Shown: positions 37,432-47,054 of the stretch, piece after piece | How the letters are laid out: the number at the start of each line of letters is the position of its first letter | Position numbering within the stretch: position 1 is the first letter of the stretch | NCBI RefSeq assembly: GCF_900104525.1 | Contig: NZ_LT629711.1 | Location: 1,302,001 to 1,366,000 of the forward strand | DNA length: 64,000 nt | DNA from: Pedococcus dokdonensis | GTDB taxonomy: Bacteria > Actinomycetota > Actinomycetes > Actinomycetales > Dermatophilaceae | Direction: 5' to 3' | The notes under the pieces: generated by a model | The model's database searches: none | The model's input: the letters and a program-made list of their open reading frames with translations, nothing else | What the model was told of the DNA's origin: nothing | Translations under genes and position numbers: made by a program

Positions 37432-39666
37432 GTGCCCGACGCCCTGGACCCCGACGCCCCGGACCCCGACGCCTCGCACCCGGACCGGTCGCGGTCCGCA
37501 CTCAGCCGTCTCGGCGCCGGGCTGGGTCACCACCCCGGTCGGGTGGTGGTCACCTGGGTGCTGCTGGTGCTGCTCGGCTTCGCCGCGGCCAGCGGGGCGT
37601 TCGGCAACGAGCGGCTGTTCGACCGGCTCAGCACCGGCGAGCCCACCGTGCCCGGTGAGAACGAGACCGGCCGCGACCTGATCGCCGACGCCGGCAGCTC
37701 GGGCTTCCAGACGATCACCGTCCGCGTCGACGGTGTGCAGGTCGCCAGCCCAGCCGTGGCGGCCGCCGCTCGAGAAGCCGCCCAGCAGGTCGGTGCCCTC
37801 CCGGGCGTGACCCAGGTCGCCTCGCCGTTCGTCGTCCCCGGCGGGCTCGAGTCGCCGGCCGCCACCACGATGCTCAAGGGCGGTTCGGCCGGCTCCGACG
37901 GCTACGTCACGGTCGCCACGGTCGGCGACCTCCCCGACGACGCGGCGTACCACGCGCTGGAGGACCGGGTGACCGACACCGTGCGGGCGGCCACGGCCGG
38001 CAGCGGTGCCACCGTGACGGCCGGAGGGGTGCGCGACCTCGTCGACGCGATCACCGGCCAGCTCGAGGTCGACCTGCGCACCGGTGAGGGCATCGCCCTG
38101 CCGGTCAGCTTCATCGTCATGGTGATCGTGTTCGGGGGATTCATCGCGGCCGGGATGCCCATCGCCGGAGCCATCGCGTCGATCGCGGGGGCGCTCGCCT
38201 CGCTGCTCGGCTTCTCCTACCTCATCGACCTCGACACCACCGCCGTCAACGTCGTCACGGTGCTCGGCCTCGGCCTCTGCATCGACTACGGGCTGCTGGT
38301 CGTCAGCCGGTTCCGCGAGGAGCTGCGGTCACGGGCGGCGGGGATGCCGGTCGCGCAGATCCCGCGCGAGATGGTCGTGGACGCCACCGCCCGCACCGTC
38401 GACTCGGCCGGCCGCACCGTCGTCTTCTCCGGGCTCACCGTCGCCATCTCGCTCGGTGGCCTGCTGGTCTTCCAGTCACCACTGATGAAGGGCATCGGCG
38501 CCGCCGGGGTCTCGGTCGTCGTGATCGCGGTGCTGGTCGCGCTCACCCTGGTGCCCGCCCTCTGTGTGCTCGGCGCGCGCCGGCTGCTGCGCAAGGGCAC
38601 CGAGTCGGCCCCGGAGCACGGCGTCTTCTCACGGCTCGCCCAGTGGGTGCACCGCTTCCCGATCCCGATCATCGCCGTCGTCGCGTCGGCCCTGCTGGCC
38701 CTGGCCGCTCCCGCCCTCGACCTGCGGCTCACGTCGTCCGGCGCCCAGCTGCTGCCGGTCTCCGCCCCCGAGCGGGTCTTCTTCGACGGCTTGGCCAAGG
38801 ACTACCCCGTGCTCGGCGGAGCCGACGTGACCGTGGTCGCCGAGGCGCCGCTCGAGCAGGCCCAACGGTATGCCGCGGACCTGCGGCTCCCGCAGGGGTC
38901 CCGGGTGCTCGACGTGAAGACCCTGCAGGGCTCCGAGAGCATGGTGCGGATCGACGTGCCCGGTGGTCCCCTCGAGCAGCCGGCCAGGGACGTGGTCGAC
39001 CAGCTCCGCCACGAGCGACCGGCCTTCCAGACCTACGTCGTCGGGCAGGCCTCCGGGCTCAAGGACTTCACCGACTCGATGTGGGAGCGCGCGCCCTACG
39101 CCTTCGCCCTGGTCGCGCTGGCCACCCTGGTGCTGCTGTTCCTCATGACCGGCTCGGTGGTCATCCCGGTCAAGGCGCTGCTGCTCAACGTCGTCTCGCT
39201 GGGGGCGTCCCTCGGCATCGTCGTGCTGGTCTTCCAGAAGGGACACCTCGAGGGTCTGCTCGGGTTCGACTCCGTCGGGGCGGTCGAGTCCACGATCCCG
39301 TTGCTGGTGCTCGCCTTCGGGTTCGGGCTCTCGATGGACTACGAGGTCTTCCTGCTCTCGCGGATCGTCGAGCTGCACGAGCGGGGCTACTCCAACGACG
39401 ACGCGGTGGTGGTCGGTCTGCAACGCTCGGGCCGGATCATCACCTCGGCCGCGCTGCTCGTGGTCATCGTGTTCTCGGGGTTCGTCGCCGGCCAGCTCCT
39501 CATCATCAAGCAGACCGGCGTCGGCCTGGCGACCGCGGTGGCCCTCGACGCGACCCTGGTCCGCATGCTGCTCGTCCCGGCCACGATGACACTGCTCGGC
39601 GACTGGAACTGGTGGGCGCCGCGGCGGTTGCGCGGTCTGCACGCCCGGTTCGGGATCACCGAGTGA
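37432..39666 (+). CDS. MMPL-family RND transporter
   Basis: A 744-residue protein from GTG at 37432. After an acidic, Pro/Asp-rich cytoplasmic leader comes one membrane helix ([18 protein letters not shown]), an extracytoplasmic domain, and a block of about five helices containing [21 protein letters not shown] second extracytoplasmic domain and a second helix block with [19 protein letters not shown] follow. The paired DYxxxxxSR motifs are the proton-relay signatures of MMPL proteins. Mycobacterial relatives export lipids; in other actinobacteria substrates range from carotenoids to antibiotics. The next gene is coupled to it. The start is uncertain because the leader is low in complexity. 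Confidence 0.9.
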   Translation: MPDALDPDAPDPDASHPDRSRSALSRLGAGLGHHPGRVVVTWVLLVLLGFAAASGAFGNERLFDRLSTGEPTVPGENETGRDLIADAGSSGFQTITVRVDGVQVASPAVAAAAREAAQQVGALPGVTQVASPFVVPGGLESPAATTMLKGGSAGSDGYVTVATVGDLPDDAAYHALEDRVTDTVRAATAGSGATVTAGGVRDLVDAITGQLEVDLRTGEGIALPVSFIVMVIVFGGFIAAGMPIAGAIASIAGALASLLGFSYLIDLDTTAVNVVTVLGLGLCIDYGLLVVSRFREELRSRAAGMPVAQIPREMVVDATARTVDSAGRTVVFSGLTVAISLGGLLVFQSPLMKGIGAAGVSVVVIAVLVALTLVPALCVLGARRLLRKGTESAPEHGVFSRLAQWVHRFPIPIIAVVASALLALAAPALDLRLTSSGAQLLPVSAPERVFFDGLAKDYPVLGGADVTVVAEAPLEQAQRYAADLRLPQGSRVLDVKTLQGSESMVRIDVPGGPLEQPARDVVDQLRHERPAFQTYVVGQASGLKDFTDSMWERAPYAFALVALATLVLLFLMTGSVVIPVKALLLNVVSLGASLGIVVLVFQKGHLEGLLGFDSVGAVESTIPLLVLAFGFGLSMDYEVFLLSRIVELHERGYSNDDAVVVGLQRSGRIITSAALLVVIVFSGFVAGQLLIIKQTGVGLATAVALDATLVRMLLVPATMTLLGDWNWWAPRRLRGLHARFGITE

Positions 39667-40412
39667 CGGGCCTGCGCGTCGTCCACACGCACGAAGAGGC
39701 GCTGGTCGCCAGCGAGGGCAGCAGCTTCGTCCGGTTCGACGTGCCCGCGCCCCTCGACGGTGAGGGGTTCAGCCTCGGCCGGGCGCTGGCCCTCCCCCGG
39801 CGCACGCACACGCGACGCCTCGGCCTGCTCGTCCTGGGGCCGCCCGATCACGTCGACCAGCTGCTCGCCGCGGTGCTCGCCCGCGGCCCGCTCGACCCCG
39901 AGATCCGTTCCGTCACCGTGCAGCGTGGCTCGCTCGACCCGGTCGCGCGACACCTGCCACTCGGCGAGGGCAACGACTGGGAGTGGCTCTGCACGACCGC
40001 GTCGCCGCCGGAGGTGGCGGCCGAGTCGCGTCTGCTGCCGCTCGACGGAAGCCACCAGCGCGAGATCGCGAACCTGCTTGCCGAAGCCAACCCGGGCACG
40101 GACGCGCGGCCGTTCGAGCACCCCGGCCAGGACTGGGTCGGGGTCCGCGACGAGGGTGACCGCCTGGTGGCCTGCGGGGTGCGCGAGCGCAGTCTGGCCG
40201 GCCACCCGATCCTGTCCGGGATCACCGTCGACGCCGCCCACCGGGGGCGCGGGCTGGGTCTGGCCGTCACGGCATACCTGACTCGTCGGGCGGTCGCCGA
40301 GGCCGGCGTGTGCACGCTCGGGATGTACTCCCACAACGCCGTCGCGCGGCGGCTCTACGTCGGGCTGGGCTACGGCGACGTGCACGAGTGGTCCAGCCGG
40401 CGGTTCAGCTAG
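39663..40412 (+). CDS. GNAT-family N-acetyltransferase
   Basis: A 249-residue protein from GTG at 39663-39665, overlapping the MMPL stop as GTGA. The C-terminal half is a GNAT fold: LVACGVRERS, GITVDAAHRGRGLGLAVTAY (acetyl-CoA loop with RGRGLG) and LGMYSHNAVARRLYVGLGY. The N-terminal 110 residues form a less conserved domain, as in FR47-like and other two-domain acetyltransferases. Substrate unknown. The coupling suggests that the acetyltransferase modifies the exported compound or protects the cell from it. This is inference from gene order. Confidence 0.87.
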   Translation: MTGLRVVHTHEEALVASEGSSFVRFDVPAPLDGEGFSLGRALALPRRTHTRRLGLLVLGPPDHVDQLLAAVLARGPLDPEIRSVTVQRGSLDPVARHLPLGEGNDWEWLCTTASPPEVAAESRLLPLDGSHQREIANLLAEANPGTDARPFEHPGQDWVGVRDEGDRLVACGVRERSLAGHPILSGITVDAAHRGRGLGLAVTAYLTRRAVAEAGVCTLGMYSHNAVARRLYVGLGYGDVHEWSSRRFS

Positions 40413-40498
40413 CCGCGGCACGCTGGTTCGGCGTGCGCGGGCGGGGCACCTCTGCCTACATTCGTGCTGACCCCGCACCCCCTGGCGAGAGGACTGAC

Positions 40499-41326
40499 AT
40501 GCCCACCCTGACCAACGGCGACGTCGAGATCCACTACGAGGACAGCGGTGGCTCCGGCCGGCCGGTCGTGCTCGTCCACGGCTGGCCGCTGAGCGGCGCC
40601 TCCTGGAACCTGGTCGCCCCGGTCGTGGAGGAGGCCGGTTACCGGGTGGTCACCTACGACCGCCGCGGCTTCGGCGAGTCCGACAAGCCGGGTGAGGCTT
40701 CCCGGTACGACTACGACACGCTCACGACCGACCTCGACGCCCTGCTCCGCGAGCTGGACCTCACCGACGTGACCATCGCAGGCTTCTCGATGGGTGGTGG
40801 CGAGGTCGCCCGCTACGTCGGAACGCACGGGCAGGACCGGGTGCACAGCCTGGTCTTCGCCGGCGCGATCCCGCCCTTCCTCCTCAAGGACGAGGACGAG
40901 AACCCCGACGGTGGCCTCGACCGGGAGACCGCCGCGGGCTTCCAGCAGGCCCTCAGCGCCGACCGCGAGGGCTTCCTCGACGGGTTCATGACCAACTTCT
41001 TCTCCGCCGGGGGCGAGCTCAAGGTGACCGAGGAGCAGCGCCAGGAGGCGCTGGGCCTGGCCGCCCAGGCCGACCTGCACGCCGCGGTCTCGTGCATCCA
41101 GTCGTGGCTCACCGACTTCCGCGCCGACCTGGCCGCGATCACGGTGCCGACCCTCGTCATCCACGGCGACTCCGACGGGATCGTGCCGTTCGAGGTCTCC
41201 GGGAAGCGGACCCACGAGCAGGTCGACGGCAGCGAGCTCGTGGTGATCGAGGGAGGGCCGCACGGCATCGCCACCAGCCACCCGGACGAGTTCAACGCCG
41301 CCCTGATCGCCTTCCTGGCGAAGTAG
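40499..41326 (+). CDS. Alpha/beta hydrolase, non-haem chloroperoxidase/arylesterase type
   Basis: A 275-residue protein from ATG at 40499 with GAGAGGA five bases upstream. The alpha/beta-hydrolase elements are all present: oxyanion-hole VLVHGWPLSG, YDRRGFGESDKP, nucleophile Ser97 in GFSMGGGEVARY, an Asp in HGDSDGIVP and the catalytic His in GGPHGIATSHPDEF. The GFSMGGGEVARY form is characteristic of bacterial cofactor-free haloperoxidases and related esterases. Cytosolic; substrate unknown. It is followed by a strong hairpin. Confidence 0.9.
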   Translation: MPTLTNGDVEIHYEDSGGSGRPVVLVHGWPLSGASWNLVAPVVEEAGYRVVTYDRRGFGESDKPGEASRYDYDTLTTDLDALLRELDLTDVTIAGFSMGGGEVARYVGTHGQDRVHSLVFAGAIPPFLLKDEDENPDGGLDRETAAGFQQALSADREGFLDGFMTNFFSAGGELKVTEEQRQEALGLAAQADLHAAVSCIQSWLTDFRADLAAITVPTLVIHGDSDGIVPFEVSGKRTHEQVDGSELVVIEGGPHGIATSHPDEFNAALIAFLAK

Positions 41327-41342
41327 CCACCCGCGCGATGGC

Positions 41343-41380
41343 GACGTCGATCCGTGCCCTCAGTGGCACGGATCGACGTC
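41343..41380. terminator. Bidirectional 16-bp hairpin between convergent genes
   Basis: GACGTCGATCCGTGCC (41343-41358) pairs perfectly with 41365-41380 around the loop CTCAGT. It separates the convergent alpha/beta hydrolase and VOC genes. No T-run follows. Twelve bases of each arm, GTCGATCCGTGC, are identical to the hairpin at 21747-21780. Confidence 0.75.
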
Positions 41381-41422
41381 AGTCCGCGGTCCAGCTGCGC
41401 CGTCGGTGACGCGGTGGACGGC

Positions 41423-41854
41423 CTACTGCCGGAAGTCGTCCGGCGAGTACGGGCTGGGCTCGACGAGCACCAGCCAGTTGCCGGAGTTGTCGCGGCACAG
41501 CGCCTCGGTGCCGTAGGGCCGTGCCGAGGGCTCCTGGATGAACTCGACGCCCTTGGCCTTCAGCTCCTCGTAGGTCTTCTGGCAGTCGTCCACGGTGAGC
41601 CCGAGGCCGTTCATGCCGCCCTCGTCCTGCGAGCGCTTGATGGCCTCGACCATCTCCGGCGCCAGCGGCGGGCCGGGGAGGGCCAGGTTGACGTTCAGCT
41701 CGGGCTGGTTGGGGTGCACGACGGTGAGCCACCGGTAGCCCTCGCCGAGGGTGATGTCGTCCTTCTCCTCGAACCCGAGGACGTCGATGTACCAACGCTT
41801 TGCGGCGTCCTGGTCCTTGACGAAGACGCTGACGATGCTGATGTTCGTGATCAT
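41423..41854 (-). CDS. VOC/glyoxalase-family protein
   Basis: A 143-residue single-domain vicinal-oxygen-chelate protein. Two beta-alpha-beta-beta-beta modules can be traced (VFVKDQDAAKRWYIDVLGFEEK and GLTVDDCQKTYEELKAKGVEFI), with the C-terminal metal-side strand ALCRDNSGNWLVLVEP. Family members are glyoxalases, dioxygenases or antibiotic-binding proteins, and the activity cannot be assigned. It lies 9 nt downstream of the AraC-type regulator. Such AraC-VOC pairs are frequent in actinobacteria and suggest regulation of this gene by its neighbour. Confidence 0.88.
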   Translation of the reverse strand: MITNISIVSVFVKDQDAAKRWYIDVLGFEEKDDITLGEGYRWLTVVHPNQPELNVNLALPGPPLAPEMVEAIKRSQDEGGMNGLGLTVDDCQKTYEELKAKGVEFIQEPSARPYGTEALCRDNSGNWLVLVEPSPYSPDDFRQ

Positions 41855-41863
41855 GCGACGAGG

Positions 41864-42343
41864 TTAGGAGGCACCGGCCGTCGGCTGCTTCTCCTCGATT
41901 GCGGAGCCCGCGCCGGCCCTCTCGGCCAGGCCCCACATGAAGACGAAGCAGCCGGGGATGTGCGGCGCCCCGGCGGCATACCGGCGCTGGAAGTCGCTGG
42001 GGCTCTCGCCGACCACCTCCCGGAACCGGCTGCTGAAGGAGCCGAGGCTGGAGAAGCCCACGGCGTGGCACACCTCGGTCACGGTGAGGTTGGTGGCGCG
42101 CAGCAGGTCCTGGGCTCGCTCGATCCGGCGCTGCGAGAGGTACTCGCCCGGCGTGTGGCCGTAGGTGGCCTTGAACAGGCGCAGGAAGTGGTACTTGCTC
42201 AGCCCCGCCACGTCAGCCAGCGCGGCGACGTCCAGGGCGTCGGCGTAGTGGCGGTCGGCGTGGTCCCGCGCGCGACGCAGGTGCACCAGCACGTCACCCG
42301 GCGCCCGCAGCTCGTTGTCACCCACCCTCGCATTCTGGTCCAC
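41864..42343 (-). CDS. AraC-family transcriptional regulator
   Basis: A 159-residue protein from GTG at 42341-42343. Residues 15-115 are the double helix-turn-helix of AraC/XylS proteins: LADVAGLSKYHFLRLFKATYG and VTEVCHAVGFSSLGSFSSRFREVVGESPSDFQRR. No separate ligand-binding domain precedes it. The C-terminal tail of about 40 residues (HIPGCFVFMWG) could serve as a small sensor. It probably regulates itself and the VOC gene behind it. Confidence 0.9.
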   Translation of the reverse strand: MDQNARVGDNELRAPGDVLVHLRRARDHADRHYADALDVAALADVAGLSKYHFLRLFKATYGHTPGEYLSQRRIERAQDLLRATNLTVTEVCHAVGFSSLGSFSSRFREVVGESPSDFQRRYAAGAPHIPGCFVFMWGLAERAGAGSAIEEKQPTAGAS

Positions 42344-42400
42344 CCGACCGGGCCCGCAGCGCGGGACCCGTCGTCAGTGGCCGGTCCTACGGTGGGGCTC

Positions 42401-43024
42401 GTGACCAGCTCCCCTCGCCGCAACCGCGTCACACCGACAGGCGACATCGTCGCCATCCCCTTGCGCGGTGCCTGGCTCGGCAACCGCGGCATCCTGCACG
42501 CCGACGGTGAGATCGTCCGCCACCACGCCAGCGACCTCTGGATCACCTGCGCCCTCGAGTTCCGGGACTGGCGCCTGCCGCAGTGGCAACCCCACCACTT
42601 CACGGTCCTCTTCTTCCACGACGAAGCCGTGTCGCTGGCGGCCGGACACCGACCTTGTGCCCTGTGTCGACGCGGCGACTACAACGCCTTCCGCACCGCG
42701 CTGGCCGCCGGCACCGGCGAGGACCCGCTCAGTGCCGCGCAGCTCAACCGTCGGCTCCACGCAGAGCGCATCGTCCGCGGCACGCACCGGCGCCGGCTCC
42801 ACGACGAAGGCTGGGCAGACCTGCCCCCGGGCACTTTCGTCATCCACGACGACGCGCCCGCCGTCGTCGTCGCCGACGCCGTGGTGCCATGGACCACCGC
42901 GGGCTACGGCAGGCGCCGCAGCCGTCCGTCGCACGGGCTCGCGCAGACCCTCACGCCACCGAGCACCATCGCCGCCCTCCGCGCCGGCTACCGACCCCAG
43001 ATCGACGCGACCGCGCAGCCGTGA
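42401..43024 (+). CDS. Uncharacterised protein with a Cys-x-x-Cys motif
   Basis: A 207-residue protein from GTG at 42401, with TACGGT as a possible -10 about 10 nt upstream (possibly leaderless). The most striking segment is GHRPCALCRRGDYNAFRTAL at 83-102; the CxxC (86, 89) plus nearby His could bind a metal. Other features are PLRGAWLGNRGILH, WQPHHFTVLFF and a late PSHGL. The composition is normal for the genome and the frame is long and unbroken, so it is a real gene. Function not recognised. It stands alone, divergent from the AraC gene. Confidence 0.65.
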   Translation: MTSSPRRNRVTPTGDIVAIPLRGAWLGNRGILHADGEIVRHHASDLWITCALEFRDWRLPQWQPHHFTVLFFHDEAVSLAAGHRPCALCRRGDYNAFRTALAAGTGEDPLSAAQLNRRLHAERIVRGTHRRRLHDEGWADLPPGTFVIHDDAPAVVVADAVVPWTTAGYGRRRSRPSHGLAQTLTPPSTIAALRAGYRPQIDATAQP

Positions 43025-43057
43025 GCCCTCCGCGCGGACCTGCTGGCCTCGGGCTCG

Positions 43058-44704
43058 TCAGCTCGCCATCAGCGCCTGCTGGGCGGCGGCGAAGAAGGTC
43101 GCCGCCCACGGTTCGTGCGGCTGCGGGATGTCGGCGGCCAGCTGCTCCAGCCCGCCCGGGCGACGTTGCACCGCATACCGGCGGGTGGCCAGCGCGTCGC
43201 GGTTGAGCTCCACCACGCGCTGGGCCAGCGCGACCGGGTCGCGCTGGGTGACGGCGCCACGAAGGTGCCACCGCGACCAGACCTCGTCGAAGTCCTGCAG
43301 GCCGTTGAAGTAGTTGCGCACCATCACCCAGAACGCGAAGTCGATGGTCTCGTCGGTCCAGCCGTGCACGTTGACGATGCCCGGCACGGTCTCGCCCACG
43401 AAGGTGTACTCGTGCTCGGCGTCCACCACCTCGCCGTAGGCCATCACGGTCGGCAGGGCACTCACGTCCAGCACGCCCACCCAGCGCACCGCCCGCGACA
43501 GCAGACCGACCCCCTGCGCACCGTCGGAGTAGAGGAACTCGCTGCGCGCCATCGCGTCGGCCGCGGTGTCCACGAGCCGGCGCAGCGCGGGCAGCACCTC
43601 GGGCACCTCGAGGCCGAGCTTGTCGAAGAAGGCACCCTCGGCCAGCTCGGCGCCGTCGACCACGAAGCGCAGCTCGACCTCGCCGTCCTCGGCCCGGGCT
43701 GCGAGCTCGGGCGTCAGCTGGGCGGCCAGGGCATCGAGCGCCTCCGTCACCCCGGTGGCCGTCCATGCGGGCACCATGACGGTGAGGCGGTTGTCGTGCG
43801 TCTTCGCGGGCTCCGTCCCGGAGGGGCCGGACAAGGCCGTCGCGCCGGAGGAGGCCGTCGCGCTGGCGCCGAGCGTCGCGGCGACACCGAACGTCGAGGA
43901 GTCCGGCGCCTCGGGTGAAGGAGCCGGTGGGTGCGCGGTGGTCGGCACCCACTCGTCCCGCTCGACCGGCATCATGGCGCGGTGCATCACCTGGGGTGAC
44001 GGTGCGCCGTCGAGGATCGCGGAGCCGTCGTCGAAGGTCTCGCGGGCGCGGCGGCCGGGCAGCGCCTCGAACCGGTGCGAGTACTGGGCGCACGGGACCC
44101 AGGTGTCCGTCATCAGGCCCTTGCGCTCGAGCCACAGCCCCGGCGACGTGACACCGTCGAGGCCCACGCAGCTGTGGAACCCGTTGGTGCGCACCCAGAA
44201 GGCCTGTCCGTCGGGCTGCCACGCCGCGAACTCGCCCCACCGGTCGACGAGCAGGTCGAGGTCGGCGGTCGCGGCCTGCACCAGGCGCGGGTCGGCCTGG
44301 AACCACGAGGGGTATGCCGTGGCGGGAGGAACGTCGTCGTCCGGCCCGCCGCCGTGCTCGAGGAGGGCGCCGGCGATCGCGTCCCAGTAGGCCTGCCGCT
44401 GGGTCAGCCCGCGCTGCCGGTCCGGGTCGCGGAAGTAGCCCATGCCGTCCGGCATGTCCCCGACGGAGAGCCAGGCCACCACCACCCGTCCGACGAAGCG
44501 GAGCGGGTCGACCTCCCACATCTGGTAGCACAAGCCGTAGCGGCGCTCGAGCGCAACGGGGGTGGCCTTCGAGCGGCCGAACAAGCCCTTCGGCGCGGGA
44601 CCGGTGGGCAGGATCGGCGTCTCGTCGACCGCCACCCGGGTGATGTCCTTGCGCACGGCATGGCGACCGTCGGGGCTCGCGATGAGCTCAGGCGTGCGGA
44701 CCAT
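43058..44704 (-). CDS. Large uncharacterised cytoplasmic protein
   Basis: A 548-residue protein from ATG at 44702-44704 with no signal peptide or membrane helix. Two conserved-looking parts can be seen. Residues 1-265 contain YGLCYQMWEVDPLRFVGRVV and FHSCVGLDGVTSPGLWLE. Residues about 305-548 contain DNRLTVMVPAWTATGVTEAL and VNVHGWTDETIDFAFWVMVR. An Ala/Ser/Pro-rich linker joins them. Trp and acidic residues are frequent. I do not recognise a family. Its frame is intact over 1.6 kb and its base composition matches its neighbours. It lies 46 nt before aspS, convergent with the CxxC protein gene. Confidence 0.7.
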   Translation of the reverse strand: MVRTPELIASPDGRHAVRKDITRVAVDETPILPTGPAPKGLFGRSKATPVALERRYGLCYQMWEVDPLRFVGRVVVAWLSVGDMPDGMGYFRDPDRQRGLTQRQAYWDAIAGALLEHGGGPDDDVPPATAYPSWFQADPRLVQAATADLDLLVDRWGEFAAWQPDGQAFWVRTNGFHSCVGLDGVTSPGLWLERKGLMTDTWVPCAQYSHRFEALPGRRARETFDDGSAILDGAPSPQVMHRAMMPVERDEWVPTTAHPPAPSPEAPDSSTFGVAATLGASATASSGATALSGPSGTEPAKTHDNRLTVMVPAWTATGVTEALDALAAQLTPELAARAEDGEVELRFVVDGAELAEGAFFDKLGLEVPEVLPALRRLVDTAADAMARSEFLYSDGAQGVGLLSRAVRWVGVLDVSALPTVMAYGEVVDAEHEYTFVGETVPGIVNVHGWTDETIDFAFWVMVRNYFNGLQDFDEVWSRWHLRGAVTQRDPVALAQRVVELNRDALATRRYAVQRRPGGLEQLAADIPQPHEPWAATFFAAAQQALMAS

Positions 44705-44749
44705 GCGCGGAGCCTACTTCCGGCGCAACGCCGTGTCCGCCGGTTCGGC

Positions 44750-46555
44750 TCAGCCTGTCGGGGTGGTCGCCTCCGCCTTGGGCTCCGGCTTCGCGTCGAC
44801 GCCGGCCTCCTTGCGCTGCTCGCTGGTGATCGGCGCCGGCGCCGCGGTCAGCGGGTCGTAGCCGCCGCCGGACTTGGGGAAGGCGATGACGTCGCGGATC
44901 GACTCGGTGCCGGCGAGCAGCGACACGATCCGGTCCCACCCGAAGGCGATGCCGCCGTGCGGCGGCGCGCCGAACTGGAAGGCGTCGAGCAGGAAGCCGA
45001 ACTTCTCCTGCGCTTCCTCCTCCGACAGCCCCATCACCCTGAAGACCCGCTCCTGCACGTCGCGGCGGTGGATACGGATCGACCCACCACCGATCTCGTT
45101 GCCGTTGCAGACCATGTCGTAGGCGTAGGCGAGCGCCGGACCGGGGTCGGTGTCGAAGGTGTCGAGGAACTCGGTCTTGGGCGAGGTGAACGCGTGGTGC
45201 ACCGCCGTCCACGCGCCGGCACCGACGGCGACGTCACCGGCCGCGACCGCCTCGGAGGCAGGCTCGAACAGCGGGGCGTCGAGCACCCAGAGGAAGGACC
45301 ACGCGTCCTCGTCGATGAGCTCGCAGCGTCGGCCGATCTCCAGCCGGGCGGCGCCGAGCAGCGCTCGCGACGACTTGGTCGCGCCGGCCCCGAAGAACAC
45401 GCAGTCACCCGGCTGGGCGCCCACGTGCGCAGCGAGGCCGTCGCGCTCCGCGTCGGTGAGGTTCTTGGCGACCGGGCCACCGAGCGTGCCGTCCTCCTGG
45501 ACGAGCACGTAGGCGAGCCCCTTGGCCCCCCGGCTCTTGGCCCAGTCCTGCCAGGCGTCGAGCTGCTTGCGCGGCTGCGAGGCACCGCCGGGCATGACGA
45601 CTGCGCCGACGTACTCGGCCTGGAACACCCGGAACGGGGTGTCCTTGAAGTAGTCGGTGCACTCGACCAGCTCGTTGCCGAACCGCAGGTCGGGCTTGTC
45701 GGAGCCGAACCGGCGCATCGCGTCGGCGTAGGTCATCTGGAGGAACGGCGTCTCGAGCTCGACCCCGATCAGCTTCCAGACCTCGCGCACGATCTCCTCG
45801 CCGAGCTCGAGCACGTCGGCCTGCTCGACGAAGGACATCTCGATGTCGAGCTGGGTGAACTCGGGCTGGCGGTCGGCGCGGAAGTCCTCGTCGCGGTAGC
45901 AGCGGGCGATCTGGTAGTAGCGCTCCATGCCGGCGACCATGAGCAGCTGCTTGAACAGCTGGGGGCTCTGCGGCAGGGCGTACCAGGACCCCGGCGCGAG
46001 TCGCGCGGGCACCAGGAAGTCACGGGCGCCCTCGGGGGTCGACCGGGTCAGCGTCGGGGTCTCGATCTCGACGAAGTCGCGGGCGCCCAGCACGGAGCGG
46101 GCGGCGGCGTTGACCTTGGACCGCAGCCGGATGGCGGCTCCGGCCGACGAGGCTCCGGGACGGCGCAGGTCGAGGTAGCGGTGCTTGAGGCGCGCCTCCT
46201 CGCCGACGGTGACGCGCTCGTCGATCTGGAACGGCAGCGGCGCCGAGGCGTTGAGCACCTCGATCGAGCTGGCGACCACCTCGACCTCGCCGGTGGGCAG
46301 GTCGGGGTTGACGTTGTTGTCGGTGCGCGCGACCACCTCACCGGTGGCCCGGATGCAGTACTCGTTGCGCAGGTCGTGGGCGGCACCCGTCAGCACCTCG
46401 TCGCGGGCGACGACCTGGACGATGCCGCTGGCGTCGCGCAGGTCCAGGAAGGCCACTCCGCCGTGATCGCGCCGACGAGCGACCCAGCCCGTGAGCGTGA
46501 CGGTCTTGCCGGCGTGGTCGGCACGCAGGGTGCCGGCCTCATGGGTGCGGAGCAC
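44750..46555 (-). CDS. aspS: Aspartyl-tRNA synthetase
   Basis: A 601-residue bacterial-type AspRS from GTG at 46553-46555 with AAGGA six bases upstream. The OB-fold anticodon domain begins [21 protein letters not shown]. Class II motifs follow: [20 protein letters not shown] with [19 protein letters not shown], and C-terminal [15 protein letters not shown]. The bacterial insertion (GAD) domain lies between about 295 and 425. About 25 C-terminal residues are Lys/Glu/Ala/Pro-rich. It is preceded by a 94-nt gap and followed by the large unknown protein gene. Confidence 0.97.
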   Translation of the reverse strand: MLRTHEAGTLRADHAGKTVTLTGWVARRRDHGGVAFLDLRDASGIVQVVARDEVLTGAAHDLRNEYCIRATGEVVARTDNNVNPDLPTGEVEVVASSIEVLNASAPLPFQIDERVTVGEEARLKHRYLDLRRPGASSAGAAIRLRSKVNAAARSVLGARDFVEIETPTLTRSTPEGARDFLVPARLAPGSWYALPQSPQLFKQLLMVAGMERYYQIARCYRDEDFRADRQPEFTQLDIEMSFVEQADVLELGEEIVREVWKLIGVELETPFLQMTYADAMRRFGSDKPDLRFGNELVECTDYFKDTPFRVFQAEYVGAVVMPGGASQPRKQLDAWQDWAKSRGAKGLAYVLVQEDGTLGGPVAKNLTDAERDGLAAHVGAQPGDCVFFGAGATKSSRALLGAARLEIGRRCELIDEDAWSFLWVLDAPLFEPASEAVAAGDVAVGAGAWTAVHHAFTSPKTEFLDTFDTDPGPALAYAYDMVCNGNEIGGGSIRIHRRDVQERVFRVMGLSEEEAQEKFGFLLDAFQFGAPPHGGIAFGWDRIVSLLAGTESIRDVIAFPKSGGGYDPLTAAPAPITSEQRKEAGVDAKPEPKAEATTPTG

Positions 46556-46649
46556 GGGAGATCCTTCGATTCAGGCGGGGGGTGAACCCGGCCATCCTAC
46601 GGACCGGCCCACACCGCCTACGAATCGGTTGTCTGCGGGCGGAGGGCGG

Positions 46650-47054
46650 TCAGTCCACGTCGCCATCGACGTACACCCAGTGACCCGCCCGCTTCACGAA
46701 GCGGCTCCGCTCGTGCAGCACCCCGCCGTCGTGGGCGGCTTCGAACTCCACCTCACCGACGGAGTCGGAGTCACGGCCGTCCGCGGTCTCCAGCACGGTG
46801 AGACGCCGCCACGCCGGACCGGTCGAGGCGTCGAGCTCGTGGGGCCTGGTCCGGGGGTGCCACGTGCGCAGGAGGTATGCCGTGTCGTGCACGACGTAGG
46901 CGGAGTAGCGGCTGCGCATCAGCCGCACCGCGGACTCGGCTTCCTTCGTGCCGTCGTGCAGCGGCTGGCAGCAGTCGGCGTAGGACAGCCCGGAGCCGCA
47001 CGGGCACTGCGACACCGAGCCGGTCCGGGGGGTCGCCGCCCCGAACGCACTCAT
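46650..47054 (-). CDS. YchJ-family SEC-C metal-binding protein (UPF0225)
   Basis: A 134-residue protein with the N-terminal zinc motif QCPCGSGLSYADCCQPLH (Cys17, Cys19, Cys28, Cys29). The NTF2-like YchJ body follows, with RLMRSRYSAYVVHDTAYLLRTWHPRTRP and a C-terminal HERSRFVKRAGHWVYVDG. Length and motif order are those of UPF0225/YchJ proteins, whose function is unknown. The start ATG overlaps the stop of the double-VOC gene as ATGA, so the two are co-translated. Confidence 0.9.
   Translation of the reverse strand: MSAFGAATPRTGSVSQCPCGSGLSYADCCQPLHDGTKEAESAVRLMRSRYSAYVVHDTAYLLRTWHPRTRPHELDASTGPAWRRLTVLETADGRDSDSVGEVEFEAAHDGGVLHERSRFVKRAGHWVYVDGDVD

Noticed and set aside
43024..43058. Terminator hairpin GAGCCC...GGGCTC between the CxxC gene and the large unknown gene
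   Set aside because: Only six pairs with a loop of about 20 nt; too weak to call.
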